Assembly (NCBI GenBank): GCA_900104375.1
Contig: LT629302.1
Location: forward strand, 1,054,001-1,118,000
Length of the DNA stretch: 64,000 nt
Source of the DNA: Flavobacteriaceae bacterium MAR_2010_188
GTDB taxonomy: Bacteria; Bacteroidota; Bacteroidia; Flavobacteriales; Flavobacteriaceae
Direction of reading: 5' to 3'
A program made the translations under genes and the position numbers. Position 1 is the first letter of the stretch, and every line of letters begins with the position of its first letter. Shown here in pieces: positions 17,074 to 25,932 of this stretch. The notes beneath the pieces were generated by a model that saw only the letters and a program-made list of their open reading frames with translations, did not search any database and was not told where the DNA came from.

Positions 17074-20000
17074 ATGACAATTACAGAATTAGCAGTAAAA
17101 AGACCGACGCTTGTCGTTGTAGTCTTTACAATAATCGCATTATTGGGTATCATCAGTTATTCTAGTTTGGGCTATGAATTATTGCCAAAAATAACCTCGC
17201 CACAAATATCGATAAGTACCATTTATCCTGGTGCCTCGCCAAGCGAAGTAGAAAACTCCGTGACCACAAATATTGAAGATGCCGTAAGTGCCTTGGAAGG
17301 TGTAAAAAGTATCACTTCAACCTCACAGGAAGGTATTTCAATCGTTAATGTTGAATTGACTTATAACGCAGATGTAGACAAAGCTTTGCAAGACGCACAA
17401 CGAAAAGTAAATAATATTTTAGGGCAATTGCCAGACCAAGTGGACCAACCGACGGTTGACCAGTTTTCTTTTGACGATTTGCCAATTATGCGTTTGGGAG
17501 TTTCGTCTGAAATGGATGCCAATGCGTTTAATGATTTGGTTGACAATGAAATAAAGGAAAAATTATCACGGATTGAAGGCGTTGCTAGAGTAACGGTCAT
17601 TGGTGGAAACGAACGAGAAATCCGCGTGAATGTAGATAGAGATAAATTGAAAGCCTACGGGTTAAGTATTCTACAGGTTACAAATGCCATTTCTGCAGCA
17701 AATCTCGATTTCCCCACAGGAAATATTAAGGATGATAAACAACAAGTAACGGTCAGGCTTTCGGGAAAATTCAAAGACGTAGCTGATATTAAAGGTCTTG
17801 AAATAACAACAGGAAATGGTTCAAGTGTTAAGATTGAAGACATTGCTGAAGTCTATGACACCTCAAAAGAAGTAACAACTATTTCGCGAATTGATGGTAT
17901 TAGTTCTATCGGACTAACAATCTCTAAACAATCTGATGGAAACACGGTACAAGTGGCCGAGGACATCAAAAAAGAAGTTGCCAAAATTGAAACCGAATAC
18001 GCGGATAAAAATCTTAAAATAGCGGTAGCACAAGACAGTTCTATATTTACGCTGGAAGCGGCAGACGCCGTAATTTTCGACTTGATGCTTGCAGTAGGAT
18101 TGGTAGCAATCATTATGCTGTTCTTTTTACGAAGTTGGAAAGATTCAATTATTGTAATGGTGTCTATTCCTGTATCAATCGTTGCCACATTTATCGCAAT
18201 GAGCCAGTTGGGCTACACACTGAATTTGATGACCTTGTTAGGTTTATCGTTGGTAGTTGGTATTCTGGTGGATGATAGTATTGTGGTGCTGGAAATAATT
18301 CACGCTGAAATGGAAAAAGGAAAATCCAGAATGGAAGCAGCGATGGAAAGTTGGAAAAAAATCGGGCTGTCCGTTATGTCAATCACATTGGTACTTATTG
18401 CAGTTTTCCTACCTATTACATTCGTAACCGGATTAATCGCAGATTTATTAAAACAATTTGCCGTTGTAGTCGCTTTTGCAACCGCAATATCACTAGTCGT
18501 TTCATTTACACTTACACCATTACTTTCAAGTCGCTTTTCCGAAGTTATTACCTTAAGAAAAGAGAAACTTTTACACAGACCTTTAATTGCTTTTGAAAGC
18601 TTTTTAACTGGCGTCAACAAAGTTTATAAGGATTTACTGCAATGGACATTATCAAGAAAACGTGTCACAGCATTTTCATTATTATTTTTAGTATTTGCTT
18701 CTCTCTCTTTACTGATTTTCGGATTTATAGGTAGTGAATTTGTAAAAAATGGCGATAACGGCGAATTCATAGTAGAATTGGAACTTCCAAAGGAATCCAC
18801 CATTGAAGAAACAAATCTGGCAGCACTTGCGGTGGAAACTATATTATTGAAAGACGCTATCGTTTCTTCTGTATTCTCAACGGTAGGAACAGGTACTGGC
18901 GGGGGCGGAAATTCATCAAACTTGGCGCAAATAAACGCCAAAATGATTAGCCCGGATGAACGTACCATTACATCAGAACAATTTGCACGTGACATCAAAA
19001 ACAAACTCACGAAAGAAATTCCAGGCGTAAAATTTAAAACAGCCGCCGTAGGAATGGTTGGTGGAAGTACTGCTGGACCAATTCAGGTTTTGTTGGTAGG
19101 AAGCGATATCGGTGTGTTGATGGATACAGCAGAAGAGGTCAAACGAACCGTTGAAAGCGTCAACAGTACAAGAGAAGTTGAATTGTCAGCAAAAGGTGGA
19201 AATCCCGAAGTTGCCATAACGGTTGATAGAGATAAAATGGCAGCTCTTAATTTGACTATGAGTACCGTTGGTAATACAATGCAGAATGCTTTTGCAGGAA
19301 ACACACAATATAAATTCCGAGATGGCGAAAATGAATATGATATCAATGTGAAGCTCGACCAATTTGACCGTCAAAACACAGACGATATTAAAAAAGTAAC
19401 CTTTTTAAATACAACTGGCGAGTTGATTGAATTGCAACAATTTGCAGCAGTTGAGCAATCTACAGGACCTTCAAGATTACAGCGAGATAACAAACGAAGT
19501 AGTGTAAATGTCGGTGCGCAAGTGGTTGGTCGTCCAGTTGGTACAGTTTCAACAGAAGTGCAAACCGCTATTGAAGCTATGGAACTTCCTGCTGGTGTAA
19601 CTTTTGAAATGGGTGGCGATTTAGAAAGTCAGACAGAAGCCTTCGCCAGTTTGGGCTTGGCTTTACTAATGTCAATCGTATTAGTATACTTAATTATGGT
19701 AGCATTGTATGAAAGTTATGCTTATCCATTAGTAGTAATGTTTTCAGTGCCTACTGCGATGATTGGAGCTTTTTTAATCCTAGCGCTTTTTCAAGAAAGT
19801 TTAGGTGTATTTACCTTCTTAGGATTGATAATGTTAGTTGGATTGGTTATAAAGAATGCCATCCTTATTGTAGATGCTGCAAACCAATTTAAAAAAGAAG
19901 GAATGGACAGTGTCGAAGCGGTCGTAAATGCTGGTCTTTCAAGATTACGTCCAATTCTAATGACAACACTTGCCATGGTTATTGCTATGATTCCTATTGC

Positions 20001-20205
20001 TTTTGCAGCGGGTGCAGGTGCAGAATGGAAAAATGGATTAGCAATGGTATTAATTGGTGGTTTATCAAGTTCATTAATTTTCACAGTTATTATTGTTCCT
20101 GTAATGTATGTCATCATCGATATCTGGAAAGGTGATATAAAAAGGAAGGTCGCAAAACAAAAATCAAAGGAGATATCTCATTTAAAGATTTCAACTTCTC
20201 ATTAA
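17074..20205 (+). CDS. Efflux RND transporter permease (AcrB/MexB-like)
   Basis: At 1043 residues this is a full-length RND pump. It opens with ITELAVKRPTLVVVVFTIIALLG, has two porter halves and twelve membrane segments, and carries the proton-relay aspartates in TM4 (LVVGILVDDSIVVLE near 390-404) as well as the TM11-12 block. It should export hydrophobic or amphiphilic compounds driven by the proton gradient. Substrate cannot be read from sequence. It is the third structural gene of the GbsR-TolC-HlyD-RND operon. Confidence 0.95.
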   Translation: MTITELAVKRPTLVVVVFTIIALLGIISYSSLGYELLPKITSPQISISTIYPGASPSEVENSVTTNIEDAVSALEGVKSITSTSQEGISIVNVELTYNADVDKALQDAQRKVNNILGQLPDQVDQPTVDQFSFDDLPIMRLGVSSEMDANAFNDLVDNEIKEKLSRIEGVARVTVIGGNEREIRVNVDRDKLKAYGLSILQVTNAISAANLDFPTGNIKDDKQQVTVRLSGKFKDVADIKGLEITTGNGSSVKIEDIAEVYDTSKEVTTISRIDGISSIGLTISKQSDGNTVQVAEDIKKEVAKIETEYADKNLKIAVAQDSSIFTLEAADAVIFDLMLAVGLVAIIMLFFLRSWKDSIIVMVSIPVSIVATFIAMSQLGYTLNLMTLLGLSLVVGILVDDSIVVLEIIHAEMEKGKSRMEAAMESWKKIGLSVMSITLVLIAVFLPITFVTGLIADLLKQFAVVVAFATAISLVVSFTLTPLLSSRFSEVITLRKEKLLHRPLIAFESFLTGVNKVYKDLLQWTLSRKRVTAFSLLFLVFASLSLLIFGFIGSEFVKNGDNGEFIVELELPKESTIEETNLAALAVETILLKDAIVSSVFSTVGTGTGGGGNSSNLAQINAKMISPDERTITSEQFARDIKNKLTKEIPGVKFKTAAVGMVGGSTAGPIQVLLVGSDIGVLMDTAEEVKRTVESVNSTREVELSAKGGNPEVAITVDRDKMAALNLTMSTVGNTMQNAFAGNTQYKFRDGENEYDINVKLDQFDRQNTDDIKKVTFLNTTGELIELQQFAAVEQSTGPSRLQRDNKRSSVNVGAQVVGRPVGTVSTEVQTAIEAMELPAGVTFEMGGDLESQTEAFASLGLALLMSIVLVYLIMVALYESYAYPLVVMFSVPTAMIGAFLILALFQESLGVFTFLGLIMLVGLVIKNAILIVDAANQFKKEGMDSVEAVVNAGLSRLRPILMTTLAMVIAMIPIAFAAGAGAEWKNGLAMVLIGGLSSSLIFTVIIVPVMYVIIDIWKGDIKRKVAKQKSKEISHLKISTSH

Positions 20206-20208
20206 AAG

Positions 20209-20271
20209 TGGTTCCAGACCTTCCGTAATGGTTGGTTGATTGATATTAAAATCGGGAGGTTTGTGAACCCA
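20209..20271 (+). repeat. Intercistronic hairpin, copy 1
   Basis: Directly after the RND stop. Arms TGGTTC..ACCTTCCG and CGGGAGGT..GAACC pair into a long hairpin. Copy 2 at 20483-20548 has the same plan with a compensated stem change (CCG/CGG here, CAG/CTG there). No T run follows, so it may stabilise or process mRNA rather than terminate. Confidence 0.65.
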
Positions 20272-20295
20272 TTACTATTATAAAAATGAATTTAT

Positions 20296-20481
20296 ATGAT
20301 AAACGAAAAAAACAAAAATAAAGATACTTGGGCCATCGGCGGAGGATTATTAATTGGTGTAGGTATAGGCTTTTTCTTCATACAAATGAATCCGCTAGCA
20401 TTTGTGGGGTGCACAATAATCGGACTAGGGTTGGGATTAACACTCACAGCCATACTTGACAATTTAAGAAAAAGTAATTAA
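20296..20481 (+). CDS. Small two-helix membrane protein
   Basis: This 61-residue protein has a charged N-terminus (MINEKNKNKD) and two glycine-rich hydrophobic segments (about 12-30 and 34-54). No family is recognised. It lies between two copies of a conserved hairpin, downstream of the RND pump on the same strand, so it is likely co-transcribed. It may be an accessory subunit of the pump, which is inference from position only. Confidence 0.7.
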   Translation: MINEKNKNKDTWAIGGGLLIGVGIGFFFIQMNPLAFVGCTIIGLGLGLTLTAILDNLRKSN

Positions 20482-20482
20482 A

Positions 20483-20548
20483 TGGTTCTAAACCTTTCAG
20501 GTTTTGGTTAATAGTTAGTAATGGTTAACTGGAAGGTTTTTGAACCCA
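20483..20548 (+). repeat. Intercistronic hairpin, copy 2
   Basis: Arms GGTTCTAAACCTTTCAG and CTGGAAGGTTTTTGAACC pair with one wobble and a small internal bulge. It follows the 61-residue membrane protein gene and precedes the 73-residue protein gene. Same architecture as copy 1. Confidence 0.65.
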
Positions 20549-20561
20549 CAATATAAATAAT

Positions 20562-20783
20562 ATGTTTTACTATAAAGCAAGCAAAAAACCCAAGCTTGAA
20601 GTGAGTATCAGTAAAAGCTATTCAGAAGCTGATATTCAGAGACTGTTTCTTTTTATTGAGTCCTTAATCGATAATCCCAATATGCACGTGGTTTTTAAAG
20701 TCAATCCTTCTACAAAAGAACAATTCACTGCAATGTTTGAAAAAAATAATTTAAGCTCAATTTACAATTACAGTATTCAGTAG
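20562..20783 (+). CDS. Hypothetical small soluble protein
   Basis: The 73-residue protein is not recognised. It has mixed helix and strand character, no signal peptide and no membrane segment. It lies 14 bases after the second hairpin and 31 bases before a small GldL-like gene, all on the same strand, and is probably part of the same transcript. Confidence 0.6.
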   Translation: MFYYKASKKPKLEVSISKSYSEADIQRLFLFIESLIDNPNMHVVFKVNPSTKEQFTAMFEKNNLSSIYNYSIQ

Positions 20784-20814
20784 AAAAGTTTCAAAATAAA
20801 CATCTCTGAAAAAA

Positions 20815-20988
20815 ATGGTCTACATATCTGGAGCCTTATTCAGTTCCATCACACTTTTGTCCATTCTATACAAATTACTACACTTACAAGGCGCACCAAC
20901 TTTATTGAATGTCGGAATCGTTGGATTGGCTTTCGTATCTATTCCATTATATGCCATTTACAAATACAATAAAAACAAACAAAAATGA
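20815..20988 (+). CDS. Small GldL-like membrane protein, overlaps mscS
   Basis: A 57-residue frame begins ATG GTC TAC and ends with TGA inside the next start codon (ATGA overlap at 20985-20988), which is good evidence that it is translated. It has two hydrophobic segments separated by LLHLQGAPT, a layout and motif that resemble the N-terminal two-helix part of gliding protein GldL and related small Bacteroidota proteins (typically FK-x-x-H-W-P-G-A). It may partner with the MscS channel; no direct evidence. Confidence 0.6.
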   Translation: MVYISGALFSSITLLSILYKLLHLQGAPTLLNVGIVGLAFVSIPLYAIYKYNKNKQK

Positions 20989-22139
20989 TTGAATTTTTTA
21001 ACCAACATAAAACAGCCATTATTTACGCAGCAATTGTGGTCGTATTGGTTCTGCTGCTCATCTTTTTGTCCAATTTGGTATGTCGATTTTGGATAAAAAA
21101 AATAAAACAAAAATATCCAAACGAAGAGGCGACCACCGTCATTCTTGTCAGGAGAATTTTAAGGGTGATGTGGATTGTTTTGGGAATCATTGCCGTCAGT
21201 TTCATATTCATTGATAAAGATTCTTATAAAGTCGCCACAGATAATTTCTATCTCATTTTTTATTTAGGGATTGTCGCGATTATTACAGTGGTATTGGCGT
21301 CTTCTGCCAATGTCTATTTTGAACGTTCCATAAAAAAAAAGAGAACGGCTGAAAGTGATTTTACAAGTGATAAATTCTTGAGGAATTTAGTTGTTGTTGC
21401 TATCTATTTCATTGGTGTATTGTTGGGATTGATGGCATTTCCTTCCATGCGAAGCGTTGCGACGACGGCTCTAGGCGGTGCAGGTGTCATTGCGGTGATT
21501 GCAGGCGTTGCATCTCAAGAAGCCTTGGCAAATCTTGTTGGTGGCGTGTTCATCATCATCTTCAAACCTTTTAAAATTGGCGACATCATCAAGTTGGATG
21601 AAACCATGGTAGGAAATGTGACGGACATTACCTTAAGACATACGATAATCCGGAATTACGAGAACAAAATGATTGTAATTCCGAACGCCGTAATCAATAA
21701 GGAAAAGGTCATTAATTACGATTTGGGCGAGCGACTGTGCTGTCAGTGGATTGAAATTGGTATTTCTTACGATAGTGATATCGATTTGGCGAAACACATC
21801 ATGCAAGAAGAGTGTGAGGACCATCCAAACCTAATCGATAACCGAAGTGAACTAGACAAATACAATAATGTCAAAAAAGTAGTTATTCGGGTCATTGGTC
21901 TCGATGCTTCTGCGGTCACATTAAGAGCTTGGGCTTGGGCCGGCAATTTTACAGATGCATTTGTGATGAAATGTGATTTGTATGAAAGCATAAAAAAGCG
22001 GTTTGACAAAGAAGGAATTTCCATTCCATTTCCGCATCGTACCATGGTTTTTAAAGAGAGCCAATTAAAGTTTCTTAAGAATGAAAATCACAATGAAACG
22101 ATAAATCCATTTTCTGAAAAAGAAAACCAACATCCTTAA
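20985..22139 (+). CDS. MscS family mechanosensitive ion channel
   Basis: The 384-residue protein has three to four N-terminal membrane helices, the glycine/alanine-rich pore helix GGAGVIAVIAGVASQEALANLVGG (about 164-187) and the MscS beta domain FKPFKIGDIIKL with IPNAVI downstream. It opens under membrane tension to release solutes in osmotic downshock. It is translationally coupled to the GldL-like gene before it. A second MscS gene occurs at 60807. Confidence 0.93.
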   Translation: MIEFFNQHKTAIIYAAIVVVLVLLLIFLSNLVCRFWIKKIKQKYPNEEATTVILVRRILRVMWIVLGIIAVSFIFIDKDSYKVATDNFYLIFYLGIVAIITVVLASSANVYFERSIKKKRTAESDFTSDKFLRNLVVVAIYFIGVLLGLMAFPSMRSVATTALGGAGVIAVIAGVASQEALANLVGGVFIIIFKPFKIGDIIKLDETMVGNVTDITLRHTIIRNYENKMIVIPNAVINKEKVINYDLGERLCCQWIEIGISYDSDIDLAKHIMQEECEDHPNLIDNRSELDKYNNVKKVVIRVIGLDASAVTLRAWAWAGNFTDAFVMKCDLYESIKKRFDKEGISIPFPHRTMVFKESQLKFLKNENHNETINPFSEKENQHP

Positions 22140-22150
22140 ACATCCACTAA

Positions 22151-22204
22151 ATGGTATTTATATATCTGCTGATTATTGTCATTATGGCCATAATCACAAT
22201 ATAG
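22151..22204 (+). other. Tiny hydrophobic open frame (17 residues)
   Basis: ATG at 22151 opens a 17-codon frame, almost wholly hydrophobic (MVFIYLLIIVIMAIITI), 11 bases after the mscS stop. It could be a membrane microprotein, but frames this short arise by chance in AT-rich DNA. Confidence 0.2.
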
Positions 22205-22297
22205 TGCGTAGAATGATTTTATTGATAAAATCAAATATGTATTTACAACACGAAATTGAAAAAAAAGACAAAAAACTAAACTTCATAAAATCTACCC

Positions 22298-23314
22298 ATG
22301 AATAAATTAATGACACTAACCATAATCACGATAATTTCAACAGCCGTTCCCACAATTGCTCAAGAACAAGATAAACAACCAGCCGATTCAACACGTCAAC
22401 AGGCGGTTCAAGGCATCAAGGAGAAATCCCCAAGAGCAAGGATTCTAAATTTCGAATATGGTCAAAGTCTTAATCGGAATTTCAGTTCAGAATTGTTTGA
22501 CCAGGCTTTTCAAGAAGGCGAAATCAAGGGGCAACGTACATTTACGGCGTCAGCAAATATTCCTGTTTACAGAACCCGTAAATGGAGCTTAACCGCTTCG
22601 GCCAATTACAAATTCAATGAATTTGAATTTGATAATCTTGAAAATACATCAACCGCTAATGTCTTTGAACAAAATGGGATTGTCGATTTTCATAATTTTT
22701 CAACGGCATTGAGTTCTACCTATTTTTCAAGTTTGTTTAAAAAACCTGTTATTTATAACGCCTCTATCATTGTCGATGGTAATGACCAAGGTTTTGAACG
22801 TATCAAAGGTTTGGTCGGGTTGTCATTCATTATGAAACGTACAGAACTCACCACCATTACATTGGGTGCCATCGTATTTATCGACCCAACCGCGCAAATA
22901 CCATTTTTCCCGACCTTTACTTATAATCACAGATTCAAGAACTCTAAATGGGAAGTCGATTTCATAATGCCACAACGTTTATTGTTCCGCAGACCCATGG
23001 GAGAAAATGGAAGGCTTTCATTAGGCAGCTCGTTTGGTAGTACTGGTTTTTACGTCAATGTAGACAATGCAGGTTTTGCAGATGTATTTGAATACAGCCA
23101 ATTGGAAATAAAATCAGGTATCACTTATGAACATCGTTTTAGTGATTATTTAATAGGAACGTTCCAAGGTGGCCTTCAAAATTTCATCAGCAATCGTCTG
23201 ACAGAGAAAGGAGAGCCAACGCAAGATTTTATCTACGAGAATAACCAGGATGCCACAGGCTATTTTCAAGTAGGAATTTCTATTGATCCTTTTGCAGGGA
23301 AGAAAAAGAGTTAG
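22298..23314 (+). CDS. Putative outer membrane beta-barrel protein
   Basis: The 338-residue protein has a signal peptide (about 1-21, TIAQ) and then long alternating strands with aromatic girdles, ending in the beta-strand GYFQVGISIDPF. It resembles uncharacterised Bacteroidota outer-membrane barrels (DUF6268-like), but the match is by pattern only. It is the last gene of the efflux block and is 158 bases after mscS, so it may have its own promoter. Confidence 0.7.
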   Translation: MNKLMTLTIITIISTAVPTIAQEQDKQPADSTRQQAVQGIKEKSPRARILNFEYGQSLNRNFSSELFDQAFQEGEIKGQRTFTASANIPVYRTRKWSLTASANYKFNEFEFDNLENTSTANVFEQNGIVDFHNFSTALSSTYFSSLFKKPVIYNASIIVDGNDQGFERIKGLVGLSFIMKRTELTTITLGAIVFIDPTAQIPFFPTFTYNHRFKNSKWEVDFIMPQRLLFRRPMGENGRLSLGSSFGSTGFYVNVDNAGFADVFEYSQLEIKSGITYEHRFSDYLIGTFQGGLQNFISNRLTEKGEPTQDFIYENNQDATGYFQVGISIDPFAGKKKS

Positions 23315-23550
23315 AATAAAGCAATTAAACCATTTCACACACATTCCACTTCGCTCCTATTCTCCTTCGCTAAAAAAGCTTCGCTGCACTTGTCGTAGCT
23401 TCGTAAAAAGAGTGTTTACTCGCACACACTATTTTAATAAAAAGGTGCTCGTGAACCGCAAGCGGTTTCATTAACATTGTAAACTATGTTTTTAGAAGAA
23501 AAAAAATAATAAAATGTAGAAGTTTAAACTTCGCTTTTGCCAAAGCAAAG
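23315..23550. other. Non-coding stretch before copy B
   Basis: Contains short reiterations of TTCGCT/CTTCG (23350-23405) and the inverted pair GAACCGC/GCGGTTTC near 23453-23468. No convincing coding frame on either strand. Confidence 0.4.
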
Positions 23551-23669
23551 TTACATAACGCGGTACATTATAGGGCAAAATTAGCAAATTGCGCACAGCT
23601 TGCTGTTTTGCATAATATCAGATATAAGCTCCGCCGTAGGCGGATTATATCGACACGGATATTATGTAA
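23551..23669. repeat. Foldable repeat, copy B (right side of efflux block)
   Basis: Bounded by TTACATAAC (23551) and ATTATGTAA (23661-23669). Contains ATTATAGGGCAAAAT at 23567-23581, a GCAAAA...TTTTGC hairpin (about 23575-23611) and a second hairpin at 23621-23651 with arms GATATAA..CCGCC / GGCGG..TTATATC. It shares plan and key words with copy A at 13112-13237. Confidence 0.65.
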
Positions 23670-23880
23670 AAGCAATTTGCGGTTTTGATCCATTACAATA
23701 TAGGTAATGATAAAATCTAAAAAGCAATTTGAGCTTTTTACGGATTAAATAATTTGAATTATGAAAATGTAAAAACGATTGGTTTTTGAATCTATTAAAA
23801 TTCTGTATTGATAAGATCTCAAAAGCAATTCGAGCTTATGAACTAAATGACATAATCCTAAACGGCGGAAATTATGTAAA
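23666..23880. repeat. Reiterated AAAAGCAATTTG modules
   Basis: TGTAAAAGCAATTTGCGG (23666), AAAAAGCAATTTGAGC (23719), AAAAGCAATTCGAGC (23821) and a further ATTATGTAA at 23871-23879 form a series of diverged copies about 50-100 bases apart, to the right of copy B. No gene is apparent up to 24070. Confidence 0.45.
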
Positions 23881-24070
23881 AGACAATTTTCAATCTAAAA
23901 TCAGAAAACAACATGAAAATTCTGTGAATGCTGAGAATCGATTATTTTGTATAATGGTCCAGAAATTTTAAAATACGCGATTCTCAGAGATGTGAAATTT
24001 TGTGGAAATATTTAAAAATGTAGAAAAAATGTCTGTCAAAATATAATGGCAAACTAAATTCCTTCATCAG

Positions 24071-24958
24071 TTACCAATTGACAAAGGACACTCCAAGACC
24101 AACCGTGGTTTGATAATGATTGTAATCGACCAAGGTTTCACCATAGCCCGTAAATATCTGTGCTTGAAAATTCAAATCGCGATTTATGGGATATAGATAA
24201 TTAAATTCTAAGCTACCTCGATTGTCCTTAAATGTAAACGTATTTGTGCCAATGACGTAAAATCTGTGTTTGTTCAGTTTGTAAATAGCCATTACACTTC
24301 CATTGCCAATATAGTCGGTTATCATTGGGTTTTCATCTTCTTCATCATTAAGCCTAAACCATGGACTTAAAGTAAGTTGAAAGTTTTTACTTTCGAAAGC
24401 AAAATTAAATATAAACCGATTCCAACTTCTAGACCTCGGTAAATCACGACCATTAGACTGATGATTAAAGGTTACACCCGCCATTCTTAAATTAAGTCCG
24501 CCCAACTTAACATCTATAGGGAAATTAAGCATGAGTTCTGGTTCGTAATTTAACTCCCTAAAAGCCCGCGACAGTCCGGGATTATAAATTTGCCAATGGG
24601 CTTTCTGGGTATATCCGACCCACAGATCGGCAGCGCCAAATAAAAGTGATTGTGCAACTTTAGATTTAAAGCTCAACTGGAATTTTGCTTCGAAATTGTT
24701 GTATTCCTCAGGGACTGTTGTGGAGAAATCCGGATTTTCACTTTGTGGTAAGGTGTTAGGGTTACTAGACCAACGTCCTGCCGTGACGTATATAGGTCTA
24801 TACGACGCAAGCTTAAAAGTACCTTGTCTGTTTTCTTTATCTAAATCCCATCTTTCTGAAAGAGATTTAAGTTCATCTTGATTTTCGATCGAGGTTTGCG
24901 CCTTAAGTGTGAAAAATGATGTAATAATTGATACAAATAGCAGGAATCTTTTAATCAT
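24071..24958 (-). CDS. pldA: Outer membrane phospholipase A (PldA/OMPLA)
   Basis: From ATG at 24958 the protein is 295 residues with a clean signal peptide (1-21, TLKAQ); an upstream ATG would add 15 residues that spoil it. The catalytic set H166, S168 and N180 in FNHQSNGR...SRSWNR has exactly the spacing of E. coli OMPLA (H142, S144, N156). It hydrolyses phospholipids that reach the outer leaflet of the outer membrane. A -7-like box TACTTTTG lies at 24993-25000 on this strand. Confidence in family is high. Confidence 0.92.
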   Translation of the reverse strand: MIKRFLLFVSIITSFFTLKAQTSIENQDELKSLSERWDLDKENRQGTFKLASYRPIYVTAGRWSSNPNTLPQSENPDFSTTVPEEYNNFEAKFQLSFKSKVAQSLLFGAADLWVGYTQKAHWQIYNPGLSRAFRELNYEPELMLNFPIDVKLGGLNLRMAGVTFNHQSNGRDLPRSRSWNRFIFNFAFESKNFQLTLSPWFRLNDEEDENPMITDYIGNGSVMAIYKLNKHRFYVIGTNTFTFKDNRGSLEFNYLYPINRDLNFQAQIFTGYGETLVDYNHYQTTVGLGVSFVNW

Positions 24959-25127
24959 AAATTTGAATTCGAGTAGTAAATATTGAAGTTGACAAAAGTA
25001 CATTCAACTCCTGTAATTTCATCCTCTTTTAACGAGTTCAATTTTATGTCTATGATAGCTGAATCTTATTAACAAACTTTAATTTTGAAGGAGTTAAAAT
25101 AGAAATTTTAATATAACGCTTTGCGCG

Positions 25128-25913
25128 CTAATCTACCTTTTTGAATACAGTTAAAATTCCTGAAGGATTTGAAAGTGTTAATCGGTTATTTTCAATTGAA
25201 TACTGAGTTATCCCTTCTAACGCTTTTAAGAATTGCGCTTCCTTATTGGTTGGCTCACACATCATTTTTGTAGTGACGATATTGGTGAATCGAATTGATA
25301 CTTTTTCAAAGAACAGTTTGCCATTAATCCGGTTACAACCTGCAAAGCCTAAAAATGTATTTTCTGTGGAATTGATTTCCATGGTTGGAAATTCATTGCT
25401 AAAATCTTCTTTGCTGATTGCTTTTCCATTCAAGCTTTCGAGCACCCAAAAATCATGCAATCGATAGTCAGTCTTATAATCGCCACAGCCTTCAAGATTT
25501 TTGAATTCTGAAGCATTTCCTTCTTTATAGGAAATAGACACTCTATAATTAGACACAATTCCAGACATTTCATTGATACATTCAACCTGAACAATTTGAA
25601 TATTCATCTTACTCGATTCCGTTTCTAGGTCGTAACGTTTTACAATATGGTCCTGAGCTAAAATTGGATCGGCATATGGAAAGAAAATTGAATCCGACGG
25701 CGTTTTAAATTTTATCAAATCTTCAGAAATATCCAAGCTCCAAAATGGTTCGGTTCCGGTCGCAAAAAAATAAGTTCGCGATTCTTTTACTGTTGAATCG
25801 ATTTTAGAGTTTCCCGCTTCATCTTCAACCTTAATCTGTTCTGTTTCGGACACCTTCGATTTACAACTTAGAACTAATAAAAACACGAACGGTATTCGAA
25901 ATAAATTTTTCAT
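25128..25913 (-). CDS. Lipoprotein with META domain
   Basis: The 261-residue protein has a lipoprotein signal (cysteine 17 in LVLSCKSK), a middle region (about 48-130) with TGTEPFWSLDI, as in COG3650-type membrane lipoproteins, and a C-terminal META (HslJ-like) domain (about 150-260) with GFAGCNRINGKLFF and TTKMMC. META domains occur in heat-shock or envelope-stress lipoproteins. It is followed on the same strand by a second, shorter META protein gene, upstream of it, so the two are probably co-transcribed paralogues. Confidence 0.85.
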   Translation of the reverse strand: MKNLFRIPFVFLLVLSCKSKVSETEQIKVEDEAGNSKIDSTVKESRTYFFATGTEPFWSLDISEDLIKFKTPSDSIFFPYADPILAQDHIVKRYDLETESSKMNIQIVQVECINEMSGIVSNYRVSISYKEGNASEFKNLEGCGDYKTDYRLHDFWVLESLNGKAISKEDFSNEFPTMEINSTENTFLGFAGCNRINGKLFFEKVSIRFTNIVTTKMMCEPTNKEAQFLKALEGITQYSIENNRLTLSNPSGILTVFKKVD

Positions 25914-25932
25914 CGATTGATGTTATTTCTAA

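Noticed and set aside
23283-23474. Open frame of 63 codons after the beta-barrel gene
   Set aside because: It starts inside the upstream gene in another frame and runs through low-complexity CTTCG sequence.
13112-23669. Complete insertion sequence or conjugative element between the flanking repeats
   Set aside because: No transposase, integrase or transfer gene is found in the block; only the repeats suggest mobility.
23786-23971. Open frame of 61 codons on the plus strand
   Set aside because: It lies inside the reiterated AAAAGCAATTTG modules and has no protein-like signature.
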